Source: Streptomyces sp. Edi2 (GTDB lineage Bacteria > Actinomycetota > Actinomycetes > Streptomycetales > Streptomycetaceae). From it: a stretch of DNA of 64,000 nt. Positions 25,838 through 35,275 of this stretch are shown piece after piece. The translations under genes were made by a program, and so were the position numbers. Numbering within the stretch: the stretch's first letter is position 1; every line of letters begins with the position of its first letter. The DNA is taken from contig NZ_JBEJGX010000003.1 of assembly GCF_040253635.1 (NCBI RefSeq), forward strand, positions 2,790,001 through 2,854,000, written 5' to 3'. The notes under the pieces were generated by a model that was not told the DNA's origin, made no database searches, and was given only the letters and a program-made list of their open reading frames with translations.

Positions 25838-26212
25838 ATGCCCTTCATCCGCAGTAACGAAGCCGCCGTTCACGAGGTCCACGGCGCACGCTTCCTCTCC
25901 TACGTCCGGCCCGCCACCGGCAGCCGGGATCTCGCGGCCTGGACATGCGAGATCCCGGCCGGAACGGTGCCTCCGGCTCATGTGATCAGCCAGGAGGAAG
26001 CCTTTTACGTCCTGTCCGGCCGGCTGCGCTTCTCCATCGACGGCGCGACCGCCGAACTCGGCCCCGGCGATGCGGCGGTGGCACCTGCCGGCTCGGCACT
26101 GGCGGTGGCCAACCCGGCGGACGAGCCGGCGCGGATGTGGGTCACCACCCGTGCCGGCCTGACCGCCGAGCTGTCCGACGGCAGCAGCATGTCGCCGCCC
26201 TGGGCCAACTAA
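25838..26212 (+). CDS. Cupin-domain protein
   Basis: A 124-residue single-domain cupin. ATG 25838 follows GGGGAGG; an ATG 24 bases earlier has no such site. Motif 1 is degenerate: CEIPAGTVPPAHVISQEEAFYVLSGRLRF keeps one His and one Glu of the usual HxH(x)3-4E(x)6G. Motif 2 is GPGDAAVAPAGSALAVANPAD without the expected His, so metal binding may be weak or absent. It is divergent from the MarR gene with the double operator between. It may bind a small ligand rather than catalyse a reaction. Confidence 0.85.
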   Translation: MPFIRSNEAAVHEVHGARFLSYVRPATGSRDLAAWTCEIPAGTVPPAHVISQEEAFYVLSGRLRFSIDGATAELGPGDAAVAPAGSALAVANPADEPARMWVTTRAGLTAELSDGSSMSPPWAN

Positions 26213-26255
26213 GGGCTGTCCCTTACTTCTTCGACCAGGCGATCAAGCAGCTCGG

Positions 26256-26711
26256 CTAGGGCCGGAGATAGGGCCGGGTCATGATCTCCATGTTGTGGCC
26301 GTCCGGGTCGGCGAAGTAGGCACCGCGGCCGCCGAACCAGCGGTTGATCTGGGCGTTTTCGGTGTGGCCGGGGTCGGCGAAGTAGGTGACCCCGACCGCT
26401 TCCAGACGGGCGATCATGTGGTCGAACTGCTCGTCAGGCACGAGAAAGGCGTAGTGCTGTGACTGGATCGGCTCATCGCGCTTCTCGTAGTAGTCGAGCG
26501 TCACGCCGTTGCCGAGGTCCACGGGGAGGAACGGCCCGAAGGGAGCGCCGACCTTCAAGCCCAGTATCACGGCCAGGAACTCGGCCGACAGCTGCCGGTC
26601 TCTGGCGTAGATGGCGGTGTGGTTCAACTGCACGGAGCTCACCGGCAGCTCGGGTTCCTGCAGGTACTGCGGTTCGTTTGCCTCGTTGGGTTCGTTCAGC
26701 TCGTTCGGCAT
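26256..26711 (-). CDS. VOC (glyoxalase/bleomycin resistance) family protein
   Basis: Start taken as ATG 26711 (MPNELNEPNEANEPQYLQEP); no good RBS is seen, so the start is uncertain. The N-terminus is a NEP/NE repeat of about 20 residues. The VOC module follows: QLNHTAIYARDRQLSAEFLAVILGL with the first metal-ligand His, LGNGVTLDYYEK, SQHYAFLVPDEQFDHMIARLEAVGV, and RGAYFADPDGHNMEIMTRPY with His and Glu ligands. The paired beta-alpha-beta-beta-beta modules suggest a metal-dependent dioxygenase, isomerase or binding protein; substrate unknown. Confidence 0.85.
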   Translation of the reverse strand: MPNELNEPNEANEPQYLQEPELPVSSVQLNHTAIYARDRQLSAEFLAVILGLKVGAPFGPFLPVDLGNGVTLDYYEKRDEPIQSQHYAFLVPDEQFDHMIARLEAVGVTYFADPGHTENAQINRWFGGRGAYFADPDGHNMEIMTRPYLRP

Positions 26712-27127
26712 AGGTGGTGGGTGTCTCCGGGTCTTGGGGTCCGCTGGGAAGGGCGCCGCACTGGGGCGCCACGCGAAAGACTTCGGAGAAGGGGGCGGGG
26801 CTCTGGCCCGCCTCGCGCTCACGCCGAGGCCGGGGACCCCACTCGTGTATGGCCCATGGCCGACCCGGCAGTCACCCGGGTGATCTTAGTGAGCACGACG
26901 GGCCGCGGCAATCAATGGTCGTGGTCGAACAGACACCGCCCGCGGCCGGACAGGGTGCAGCGCGTAACGACCGCAGCGAGGCCGCGTCCCGTGGAGCCCG
27001 GTTGATCCGTAGGAGTGCACCGACCGGGTCCTTGTCGTTTCGCTGCCTGGGGAAGCGGTGCGCAGGCATACGTTGATGGGCCACAGCAGAGGGTGCCCAC
27101 CAGACAGCCGCTGAGCCAGGGGTAGCG
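26712..27127. other. Intergenic between divergent VOC and DUF899 genes
   Basis: No gene is supported. A perfect 12-base palindrome TCACCCGGGTGA stands at 26872-26883 and could be an operator. A CATACG element near 27067 may be the -10 box of the DUF899 gene. Confidence 0.45.
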
Positions 27128-27808
27128 ATGCGTCAGACCAATCTCACCGGGGAGCCGGCCGACTACGTGAGCGCCCGTGAGGAGCTGCGGGAAGCCGAGA
27201 TCGAGCTGATGCGTCATCGCGAACGCGTCGCCGGCCTACGTCGCCGGCTGCCGCTGGGCCCCGCCGTAGAGGACTACGTGTTCGAGGAGGGCCCTGCCGA
27301 TCTGGAGGCTGGTGACTCCCCGGCGCGGACCGTGCGCCTGAGCGAACTCTTCACCCGGCCCGGGCGTGACCTGATCGTCTACCACCTCATGTACGGCAAG
27401 AAGCAGACCGAGCCGTGCCCCATGTGCACGATGTGGCTCGACGGGTTCAACGGCGTGGCCCGCCACCTCGCGCAGAACGTCGACCTCGCGATCGTCGCCG
27501 CGGCCGGCCTGCCCGCGCTCCGTGCGCACGCCCGGGACCGGAAGTGGACGAATCTGCGGCTGCTCGGCGCCGGGTCCGGCACCTTCAAATACGACCTGGG
27601 CAGCGAGGACGCCGAGGGCAACCAGGACTCGACGGTGTCCGTGTTCACCCGCGACGACAGCGGGTCGGTACGCCACGTCTACTCCGTGCACCCCCGGATG
27701 TCCGACGACATCGACCAGCGGGGCATCGACCTGCTCAGCCCGGTGTGGCACCTGCTCGACCTCACCCGCCAGGGCCGGGGCAACTGGTTCGCCGCACTCG
27801 ACTACTAG
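27128..27808 (+). CDS. DUF899 thioredoxin-like protein
   Basis: A 226-residue soluble protein of the DUF899 family. The N-terminal helix (SAREELREAEIELMRHRERVAGLRRRLP) leads to a thioredoxin-like fold: VRLSELFTRPGRDLIVYHLM, a Cys pair in EPCPMCTMWLDGFNG in the place of the redox motif, and SVFTRDDSGSVRHVYSVHPR near the end. WNLLDLTPQGR-like text appears as WHLLDLTRQGRG, typical of the family C-terminus. Biochemical function is not established. Its stop overlaps the stop of the convergent response regulator gene in the sequence CTAG. Confidence 0.88.
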   Translation: MRQTNLTGEPADYVSAREELREAEIELMRHRERVAGLRRRLPLGPAVEDYVFEEGPADLEAGDSPARTVRLSELFTRPGRDLIVYHLMYGKKQTEPCPMCTMWLDGFNGVARHLAQNVDLAIVAAAGLPALRAHARDRKWTNLRLLGAGSGTFKYDLGSEDAEGNQDSTVSVFTRDDSGSVRHVYSVHPRMSDDIDQRGIDLLSPVWHLLDLTRQGRGNWFAALDY

Positions 27809-28470
27809 GGCCTGTCGTCCTGGCCGCCCACCCCGAGGAAGTGCAGCACCGCCAGCACCCGGCGGTGATCGGCGTCCGCCCTGGGCAGGTCCAGTTTGGC
27901 GAGGATGTTGTTGATGTGCTTGGCGACCGCGCTCTCGCTCACCACGAGCTGGGCGGCGATGCCCGCGTTGGAGCGGCCCTCGGCCATCAGGGCGAGCACC
28001 TCCCGTTCGCGGGCCGTCAGCCGCTCCAGCGGATCGCTGGACCGCCGCACCAGCAACTGGGCGACGACCTGCGGGTCCAGCGCGGTCCCGCCGGCCGCCA
28101 CCCTCCGCAGCGCCTCGATGAACTCCTCGACATCCGCGACCCGTTGTTTGAGCAGATAGCCGACGCCGCTGGTGTTCGTCGCGAGCAGATCGGCCGCGTA
28201 ACGCTCCTCGACGTACTGGGAGAGCATCAACACGGCCGTATGCGGCGAGTTCTGACGTATCGACAGCGCGGCACGCACGCCCTCATCGGTGAAGCCGGGC
28301 GGCATCCGGACGTCCACCACCGCGAGGTCGGGCCGGTGTTCGCCGACCGCCGCCAGGAGCTCCTGCGCGTCGCCCGCCTCGGCCGCCACCTCGAACCCGG
28401 CCATCTCCACCACCTTGACCAGCCCGATCCGCAGCAGCACGGAATCCTCGGCGATCACGGCACGCCTCAC
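27805..28470 (-). CDS. NarL/FixJ-type response regulator
   Basis: GTG 28470 overlaps the kinase stop as GTGA and gives 221 residues starting RRAVIAEDSVLLRIGL; a GTG at 28479 is also in frame. The receiver domain has the acidic pair in AEDS, the phosphorylated Asp in LAVVDVRMPP, and the Lys in GYLLKQRV. The LuxR-type DNA-binding domain follows (LTAREREVLALMAEGRSNAGIAAQLVVSESAVAKHINNILAKL). Partner is the kinase encoded immediately upstream. Targets unknown; a likely one is not obvious nearby. Confidence 0.94.
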   Translation of the reverse strand: MRRAVIAEDSVLLRIGLVKVVEMAGFEVAAEAGDAQELLAAVGEHRPDLAVVDVRMPPGFTDEGVRAALSIRQNSPHTAVLMLSQYVEERYAADLLATNTSGVGYLLKQRVADVEEFIEALRRVAAGGTALDPQVVAQLLVRRSSDPLERLTAREREVLALMAEGRSNAGIAAQLVVSESAVAKHINNILAKLDLPRADADHRRVLAVLHFLGVGGQDDRP

Positions 28471-29693
28471 ATCGGGCACGGCAGCTCCACGTTCATCATG
28501 GTCGGGCCCCCCACGGGGCTGCTCATCCGGAAGGTCCCGTCCACGGACCGCACACGCTGGGCGAGCCCCTTCAGACCGCTCCCCTTGGACGGATCGGCGC
28601 CACCCACACCGTCGTCGGCGATCACCACCCGCAGTATCCCGCCGAGCCGGGTGACCGTCACGTCCGCCCGGGTCGCCTCCCGTGCGTGCTTGGCGATATT
28701 CGTCAGCGCCTCGGAGACCACGAAGTAGGCGACCGCCTCGACGGCCGGTGCCGCCCGCTGCGGCAGGCCGGGCGGCAGATCCACCCGCAGCCGGACGGGC
28801 AGCGGGGCACGGGCCGCGAGTCCGGACAGCGCGGCGTCCAGCCCCAGCTCGTCCAGAACGGCCGGGTGCAGCCCGCGCACCAGGTTGTTGAGCTCCTCGA
28901 TGGCGTCCTTCGCCTCGCGGTGCGCGGCGTCGATGACCTCCCGCGCCTCCGGTGGCAGATCCGTGAGCGTGGCCTTGGCCAGCCCCAGATTCAACGCCAG
29001 CGACACCAGCCGCTGCTGCGCGCCGTCGTGCAGATCCCGCTCGATGCGCCGCCGTTCGGCATCCGCGGCGTCCACCGCACCGGCCCGGCTCTCGGTAAGG
29101 TCCTCGACCCGGCGCGCCAGCTCCTCGGACCGGCTCACACCCAGCACGGCCCGCCCCACCAGGATCTCCAGCCGGACGAGTCCGGTGGCCAGAGGGGGCA
29201 CCCCGGCGAGGGCCAGCAGTCCTGCCACCGTGAGATATACGGCGTTGGTGGTGTATCCCCCGTGCGCCTGCCGCCACTCCCCCGGCACCACCCAGACCCA
29301 CACCAGGACCAGCGACGCCGCCAGTGCCGCCAACAGCAGTGCCAGCAGCAGGAATTCCAGTACGCCGAGCAGCGGACCGATCAACAGGTGGTAGCCGAAC
29401 TGCCGCTTGGCCTCCTTGAACCGCAGCCGCGGCAGCTCCACCCCGCACAGCGCCCGGAACCGCCAGCGCTGCGGCTCGGTCAGTCCCCAGCCCGCGACGG
29501 CCAGCAGGGGAAGCGAGAACGCCAGTATCACCGGCGTCTCGGGGTCCGGGTCGAGCGCGGTGCCGAGCGACAGCACCACCACCCAGACGTGCAGCGCCAG
29601 GGGAAGGAGATGCAGCGTCATTCCGGCGGCTATGAAGGCGATGTCACGCCGCATACGGACGAGAGCCCGGCGCAGCCGGGGCGGGACGGTCAT
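28467..29693 (-). CDS. Sensor histidine kinase, HisKA_3 type
   Basis: A 408-residue membrane kinase starting at ATG 29693. The N-terminal half is a putative multi-helix sensor domain of the kind common in Streptomyces (helices in DIAFIAAGMTLHLLPLALHV, ILAFSLPLLAVAG, GVLEFLLLALLLAALAASLV, TVAGLLALAGVPPLATGLV). The dimerisation region has the phospho-His in RRRIERDLHDGAQQRLVSL. The ATPase domain shows VVSEALTNIAKHA (N box), IADDGVGGAD (G1) and GSGLKGLAQRV (G2). It phosphorylates the response regulator encoded next. The signal is unknown; both ends of the membrane domain have short loops, suggesting membrane-internal sensing. Confidence 0.93.
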   Translation of the reverse strand: MTVPPRLRRALVRMRRDIAFIAAGMTLHLLPLALHVWVVVLSLGTALDPDPETPVILAFSLPLLAVAGWGLTEPQRWRFRALCGVELPRLRFKEAKRQFGYHLLIGPLLGVLEFLLLALLLAALAASLVLVWVWVVPGEWRQAHGGYTTNAVYLTVAGLLALAGVPPLATGLVRLEILVGRAVLGVSRSEELARRVEDLTESRAGAVDAADAERRRIERDLHDGAQQRLVSLALNLGLAKATLTDLPPEAREVIDAAHREAKDAIEELNNLVRGLHPAVLDELGLDAALSGLAARAPLPVRLRVDLPPGLPQRAAPAVEAVAYFVVSEALTNIAKHAREATRADVTVTRLGGILRVVIADDGVGGADPSKGSGLKGLAQRVRSVDGTFRMSSPVGGPTMMNVELPCPM

Positions 29694-29869
29694 GATCCAA
29701 CCGTATGGGGCGGGTTCACCCGGCGGCCATGACAGCAGTGTCCGCAGCGAGGGTGTAGCTGGTGCCACCCCAAGTCGGACAGCGGCGTTACTGACGGTGG
29801 CCGGCGAAAACCGGAGTGTTGATCCCGAGCCCGACGGCCGGGTTCGCGACTTCGAAAGAGACCCTTTCC

Positions 29870-30301
29870 ATGACTCTGACCGCCTTCAACGCCCCGTTCA
29901 AGAGCGGCAGTTGCCCTGTCACCGGCAGCGCCCGCGGCCCCGTACGGCTCACCGCGGCGCGCCGGCTGCAGGGCAGGATCCTGACCGGCGCCGGGCTCGC
30001 GCTCCTCCCCTGGCTCGGCTACCTGGCCGGCACCCTGCCGCCCGCCGAGGCCGCCGCCTGGGTCGTCCTGGACGCCCTGGAGGCCGCCGCCCTCCTCGCC
30101 GCCGGCACCCGGCTGCTGCGCGGCGACTCCCGCCACCGCGCACCCGCGGCCGCCGCGGCCGTCCTGCTCCTCGCCGACGCCTGCCTCGACCTGGCCACCG
30201 CCGCCCCTGGCACGGAGCTGGCCACCGCCCTCGCCATGGCCGTCGGCGCGGAACTGCCCCTGGCGGGCCTGTGTGCCTGGCGGGCGTCGCGGCGGTCGTG
30301 A
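29870..30301 (+). CDS. Small membrane protein of unknown function
   Basis: Start at ATG 29870 after GAAAGAG gives 143 residues; an upstream frame from 29816 lacks an RBS. Four hydrophobic segments are visible: ILTGAGLALLPWLGYLAGTL, AAAWVVLDALEAAALLAAGT, PAAAAAVLLLADACLDLATA and ELATALAMAVGAELPLAGLC. The product ends in the basic WRASRRS. The layout resembles small four-helix Streptomyces proteins of unknown role. It is divergent from the kinase gene, 177 bases apart, so joint regulation by the two-component system is possible but not shown. Confidence 0.75.
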   Translation: MTLTAFNAPFKSGSCPVTGSARGPVRLTAARRLQGRILTGAGLALLPWLGYLAGTLPPAEAAAWVVLDALEAAALLAAGTRLLRGDSRHRAPAAAAAVLLLADACLDLATAAPGTELATALAMAVGAELPLAGLCAWRASRRS

Positions 30302-30302
30302 G

Positions 30303-30380
30303 GCCTGGGGGGGGGGTAGGGGGTCGGCCTGAGGGAGGCCTAGGGGATCGGCCTACGGGGTGGGCCTAGGGGGCGGGCGA
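30303..30380. repeat. G-run region with GGCCTA repeats
   Basis: A run of ten G (30307-30316) and several G3-G5 runs alternate with ggcct/tagggg blocks. The top strand could form G-quadruplexes. No coding signal. Confidence 0.6.
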
Positions 30381-30383
30381 ACA

Positions 30384-30470
30384 CATCCCGTAAGGGGTGC
30401 GAGGGCCCCCTGCGGGCCACAACGCGGGGGCGCGGAGAGGCATTCCCGCTGAGGCATTCCCGCTGCCGGC
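30384..30470 (+). repeat. Dispersed hairpin repeat, copy 1
   Basis: The first 45 bases match 62135-62178 (opposite strand) closely, ending in the shared GCGGGCCACAACGCGG. They contain a stem of CCCGTAAGGG with its complement around an 8-10 base loop. Two ggcattcccgctg units follow, echoing the ggnattcc units that follow copy 2. Confidence 0.7.
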
Positions 30471-30530
30471 CCAGCCCCCGCGACACCCGCCCAGGCCCCT
30501 GCGCCCTCCCCTCCCCCACACCGCACACAA

Positions 30531-30573
30531 AAGCGCCGGCCGAGCCCGGAAGATCCGAGCCCGGCCGGCGCTT
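30531..30573 (-). terminator. glyS terminator
   Basis: AAGCGCCGGCCG and CGGCCGGCGCTT form a 12-bp stem; on the minus strand it is followed by TTTTGTGTG. It lies about 95 bases after the glyS stop. Confidence 0.8.
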
Positions 30574-30578
30574 GAGGT

Positions 30579-30647
30579 CACACCTCAGGCCACGCCTGAC
30601 ATCACGCCTGACGTCACACCTGGCGTCACATCTGACATCACAGGTGG
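30579..30647. repeat. 12-bp tandem repeat between glyS and its terminator
   Basis: Five to six units close to cacgcctgacat, with a caggtg end that mirrors the starting cacctc. Confidence 0.8.
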
Positions 30648-30665
30648 ACGCCGCCCCGCGAAGGA

Positions 30666-32048
<1,383 letters not shown>

Positions 32049-32223
32049 GGTGCTCTCTTCATTACGACGACGAACGATGGACGGGCGGCGCCCGAACGTC
32101 TCGCTGGGGGGTGCAGGCCGGGAGACGGGTGGGCGAATAGTTCAGGGTACCGGCGGCCGTACCCTCTGGATCAAATCGGTTACGGCCCCGCTGTCGCCCC
32201 GCTCACAGCCACCCATTCGCTGT

Positions 32224-32260
32224 TGACAATCGTTTCCAACTTTGTTGAAAATGAGTGTCA
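32224..32260 (+). promoter_or_regulatory. Two Zur boxes in front of znuA
   Basis: TGACAATCGTTTCCA (32224-32238) and TGAAAATGAGTGTCA (32246-32260) match the 7-1-7 Zur palindrome TGAAAATnATTTTCA of actinobacteria. Centres are 22 bases apart. The second box ends on the first base of the ATG. Confidence 0.8.
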
Positions 32261-33222
32261 TGAACATACGCCGTCACATATCCACCGCGACCCTCGCCGG
32301 AGTCTCGGTGCTCGGCCTGCTGGCCCTCTCCGCCTGCTCCCCCGCCGGCGGGGCCCGCACCGAGGACGGCAGGCTGCGGGTGACAGCGTCCTTCTACCCC
32401 ATGGAATTCCTCGCCCGGCAGATCGGCGGGAAGCACGTCGAGGTGACCGACCTCACCAAGCCGGGCACCGAGCCGCACGACCTGGAGCTCACCCCGAGGC
32501 AGACCGGCCAGCTCGGCGATTCCGGCGCGATCGTCTACCTCAAGGGCCTGCAGCCCGCCGTGGACGACGCCGTCGCACAGTCCGGCAACAAACACGTCGC
32601 CGACGCCGCCGCGCTGACCTCCCTCGAAAAGCACGGCACCGAGGTCGACGGCCACCACCACACCACCGGCGACAACCACTCCCACTCCGAGGCCGAGGGC
32701 GGCAACGACCCGCACATCTGGCTCGACCCCGTGAAGTACGCCGAGGTCGCCAAGGGCGTGAACAAGACCCTCGCCAAGGCCGACCCGGACCACCGGGCCG
32801 CCTACCAGAAGAACACCGATGCGCTGGTGAAGAAGCTGGACGGGCTGGACAAGGCCTTCCGGGACGGACTGAAGAAGCGGTCCTCGGACACCTTCCTCAC
32901 CACCCACGCGGCCTTCGGCTACCTCGCCGAGCGCTACGGCCTGACCGAGGAGGCCATCAGCGGCCTCGACCCCGAGTCCGAGCCCAGCGCCCACCGCATC
33001 AGGGACCTGCACACCCTCGCCGCCGAGCACCACGTCTCGACCGTCTTCTTCGAGACAATCGCCAACCCGGCCACCGCCAAGGCCCTGGCCGGCGACCTGC
33101 ACCTGAAGACGGATGTCCTCGACCCGCTCGAAGGGATCAACGACAAGTCCCGCGGCAGGGACTACTTCGGGGTGCAGCGCGCCAACCTCGCCGCGCTCCA
33201 GAAGGCGCTCGGCAGCAAGTGA
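32260..33222 (+). CDS. znuA: Zinc ABC transporter substrate-binding lipoprotein
   Basis: ATG 32260 gives 320 residues; ATG 32251 is also in frame, and neither has a clear RBS because the Zur box covers that position. The signal peptide ends in the lipobox LSAC. Domain one has VTASFYPMEFLARQIGG and the first metal His in PGTEPHDLELTP; a His/Asp/Glu-rich loop (HHHTTGDNHSHSEAE) precedes DPHIWLDPVKYAEVA with the second His. TTHAAFGYLAERYGL and FFETIANPATAKALA supply the remaining ligands. It delivers Zn2+ to the ZnuBC complex under Zur control. Confidence 0.94.
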   Translation: MNIRRHISTATLAGVSVLGLLALSACSPAGGARTEDGRLRVTASFYPMEFLARQIGGKHVEVTDLTKPGTEPHDLELTPRQTGQLGDSGAIVYLKGLQPAVDDAVAQSGNKHVADAAALTSLEKHGTEVDGHHHTTGDNHSHSEAEGGNDPHIWLDPVKYAEVAKGVNKTLAKADPDHRAAYQKNTDALVKKLDGLDKAFRDGLKKRSSDTFLTTHAAFGYLAERYGLTEEAISGLDPESEPSAHRIRDLHTLAAEHHVSTVFFETIANPATAKALAGDLHLKTDVLDPLEGINDKSRGRDYFGVQRANLAALQKALGSK

Positions 33223-33374
33223 CGGAGACCGGACAAGTGACACAGACCGGACGAGCGACGGAGACGAGCCGCGGAGACCGGACGAGCGACGGGCACCGGG
33301 CAGGCAGCGGACACCCGGCACCCGACGGACAGCCGCAAGTGACGGACACCGCACCACACGTGACGGAGGTCACC
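33223..33374 (+). repeat. Repeat-rich spacer between znuA and znuC
   Basis: Imperfect gacggagaccggac(g/a)ag units fill the gap. The frame of znuC stays open across it from a GTG that overlaps the znuA stop (33219), reading as a Thr/Gly/Asp-rich peptide. Confidence 0.6.
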
Positions 33375-34157
33375 ATGAACCAGCCCTCGCCCGGCCAGCC
33401 GGTCATCGACCTGCGCGGGGCCACCGCATCCCTGGGCGCCCGCCCCGTGCTGCGCGGCGTCGACCTGACGGTGCACACCGGCGAGGTCGTCGCGCTCCTC
33501 GGCGCCAACGGCTCCGGCAAGTCCACCGCCGTCCGCTCGGTGATCGGCCAGGTCCCGCTCACCGGCGGCGACCTGGCCCTCTTCGGCACGCCGTTCCGGC
33601 GGTTCCGGGACTGGGCCCGGGTCGGGTACGTACCGCAGCGCACCACCGCGGCCGGCGGCGTCCCTGCCACGGTCCGCGAGGTCGTCACGGCCGGCCGGCT
33701 CGCCCGTACGAAGCTGGGAATCCTGCGCAAGGCCGACCGCGCCGCCGTGCACCACGCCCTGGAACTGGTCGGCATGGCGGACCGGGCCAAGGACTCCGTC
33801 AACGCGCTCTCCGGCGGACAGCACCAGCGGGTGCTGATCGCCCGCGCGCTGGCCGGCGAACCGGACCTGCTGATCATGGACGAGCCGATGGCCGGCGTCG
33901 ACCTGGTCAGCCAGGAAGTGCTCGCCTCCGCACTGCGCGAACAGGTCGGCCGCGGCACCACCGTCCTGCTCGTGCTGCACGAGCTGGGCCCGCTGGAGCC
34001 GCTGATCGACCGCGCGGTGGTGCTGCGGGACGGCTGCGTGGTCCACGACGGCCCGCCGCCCGAGGCCGTGGGCCAGCATGCGCTGCCCGGCCACGATCAT
34101 GTCCACCCGCACGCCGACGCGGCCGCGGAACCGATCCGGACGGGGCTGCTGAGCTGA
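33375..34157 (+). CDS. znuC: Zinc ABC transporter ATPase
   Basis: ATG 33375 after GGAGGT gives the normal family length of 260 residues. Walker A is ALLGANGSGKSTAV, the signature is NALSGGQHQRVLIARAL, Walker B is LLIMDEPMAGVD, and the switch His lies in VLHELG. The C-terminus has HVHPHADAA, a short His cluster. It powers Zn2+ import with ZnuB. A GTG at 33219, overlapping the znuA stop, would add 52 repeat-encoded residues; I consider this unlikely but it leaves translation coupling possible. Confidence 0.93.
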   Translation: MNQPSPGQPVIDLRGATASLGARPVLRGVDLTVHTGEVVALLGANGSGKSTAVRSVIGQVPLTGGDLALFGTPFRRFRDWARVGYVPQRTTAAGGVPATVREVVTAGRLARTKLGILRKADRAAVHHALELVGMADRAKDSVNALSGGQHQRVLIARALAGEPDLLIMDEPMAGVDLVSQEVLASALREQVGRGTTVLLVLHELGPLEPLIDRAVVLRDGCVVHDGPPPEAVGQHALPGHDHVHPHADAAAEPIRTGLLS

Positions 34158-34236
34158 TGCCGCGATCTTCCGGGGACACCCCCCGCACCCCCAGCCGACA
34201 CCCGAGCGCCAGCTCCCTTTCGCGAGGACGACCGAC

Positions 34237-35136
34237 ATGGAAATCCTGAGCTACGCCTTTATGCAGCGGGCCCTGATCGCCGCCCTGATCGTCGGCGTCA
34301 CCGCACCCGCCATCGGCATCTACCTCGTCCAGCGCCGCCAGGCCCTGATGGGCGACGGCATCGGCCATGTCGCGCTCACCGGTGTCGGCCTCGGCTTCCT
34401 GCTCAACACCAGCCCGGTGTGGGTGGCCACCGCCGTGGCCATCGCCGGCTCCGTCGTCATGGAGCTGATCCGCTGGTACGGCAAGACCCGCGGTGACCTG
34501 GCACTGGCCATGCTGTTCTACGGCGGTATGGCGGGCGGCGTGATGCTGATGAACCTCTCCGACGCCGGCTCCAACGCCAACCTCGGCACCTACCTCTTCG
34601 GCTCGATCACCACCGTCTCGCCCCAGGACATGACCACGATCTACGTCCTGGCCGCCCTGGTGCTGGCGATCACGATCGGACTGCGCCGCCAGTTGTTCGC
34701 CGTCTGCCAGGACGAGGAATTCGCCCGGGTGACGGGCCTGCCGGTACGGCTGCTCAACCTGCTGGTCGCCGTCACCGCCGCGGTCACCGTCACCGTCGCC
34801 ATGCGGGTCGTCGGGCTGCTGCTGGTCAGTGCCCTGATGGTGATCCCGGTCGCGGCCGCCCAGCAGATCAGCCGCAGCTTCGCCCTCACCTTCGCGGTGG
34901 CCGTCGCGATCGGTGTCGCGGTCACTCTTACGGGCACCGCCACCTCGTTCTACGTGGACGTGCCGTCCGGCGCCACGATCGTGCTGTTCGCCATCGGACT
35001 GTTCGTGCTCTTCACGGCGCTCGCCGCGCCGCTCGCGAAAAAGCGCGCCAGGGCTGCCGCGGAGGGCACCGAGGGGTGCACCCTGGAGGTACCCGGCGGC
35101 CGCGCCGCCATGGACGATGTCAGCGTGGCCGGATGA
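34237..35136 (+). CDS. znuB: Zinc ABC transporter permease
   Basis: A 299-residue ABC-3 family permease with about eight membrane helices, starting MEILSYAFMQRALIAALIVG. Typical are LVQRRQALMGDGIGHVALTGV after helix 1 and the ATPase-coupling region DEEFARVTGLPVRLLNLLVA. The C-terminus is a cytoplasmic tail of about 35 residues with no motif. It follows znuC by 79 bases and precedes zur, completing the Zn2+ uptake operon. Confidence 0.94.
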   Translation: MEILSYAFMQRALIAALIVGVTAPAIGIYLVQRRQALMGDGIGHVALTGVGLGFLLNTSPVWVATAVAIAGSVVMELIRWYGKTRGDLALAMLFYGGMAGGVMLMNLSDAGSNANLGTYLFGSITTVSPQDMTTIYVLAALVLAITIGLRRQLFAVCQDEEFARVTGLPVRLLNLLVAVTAAVTVTVAMRVVGLLLVSALMVIPVAAAQQISRSFALTFAVAVAIGVAVTLTGTATSFYVDVPSGATIVLFAIGLFVLFTALAAPLAKKRARAAAEGTEGCTLEVPGGRAAMDDVSVAG

Positions 35137-35275
35137 GCGCGGGCAGAGAGGCGTCGGCAGGTAGCGTGAGCACAGAGACGTACGCGTAAGCGTCCCCCCG
35201 GTGGCCCGGCCATCACCTGGCACAATGACGGAACGCACGTGCAGGGGGAAGTCCTGACGTCCTAGGGAGGCAACG

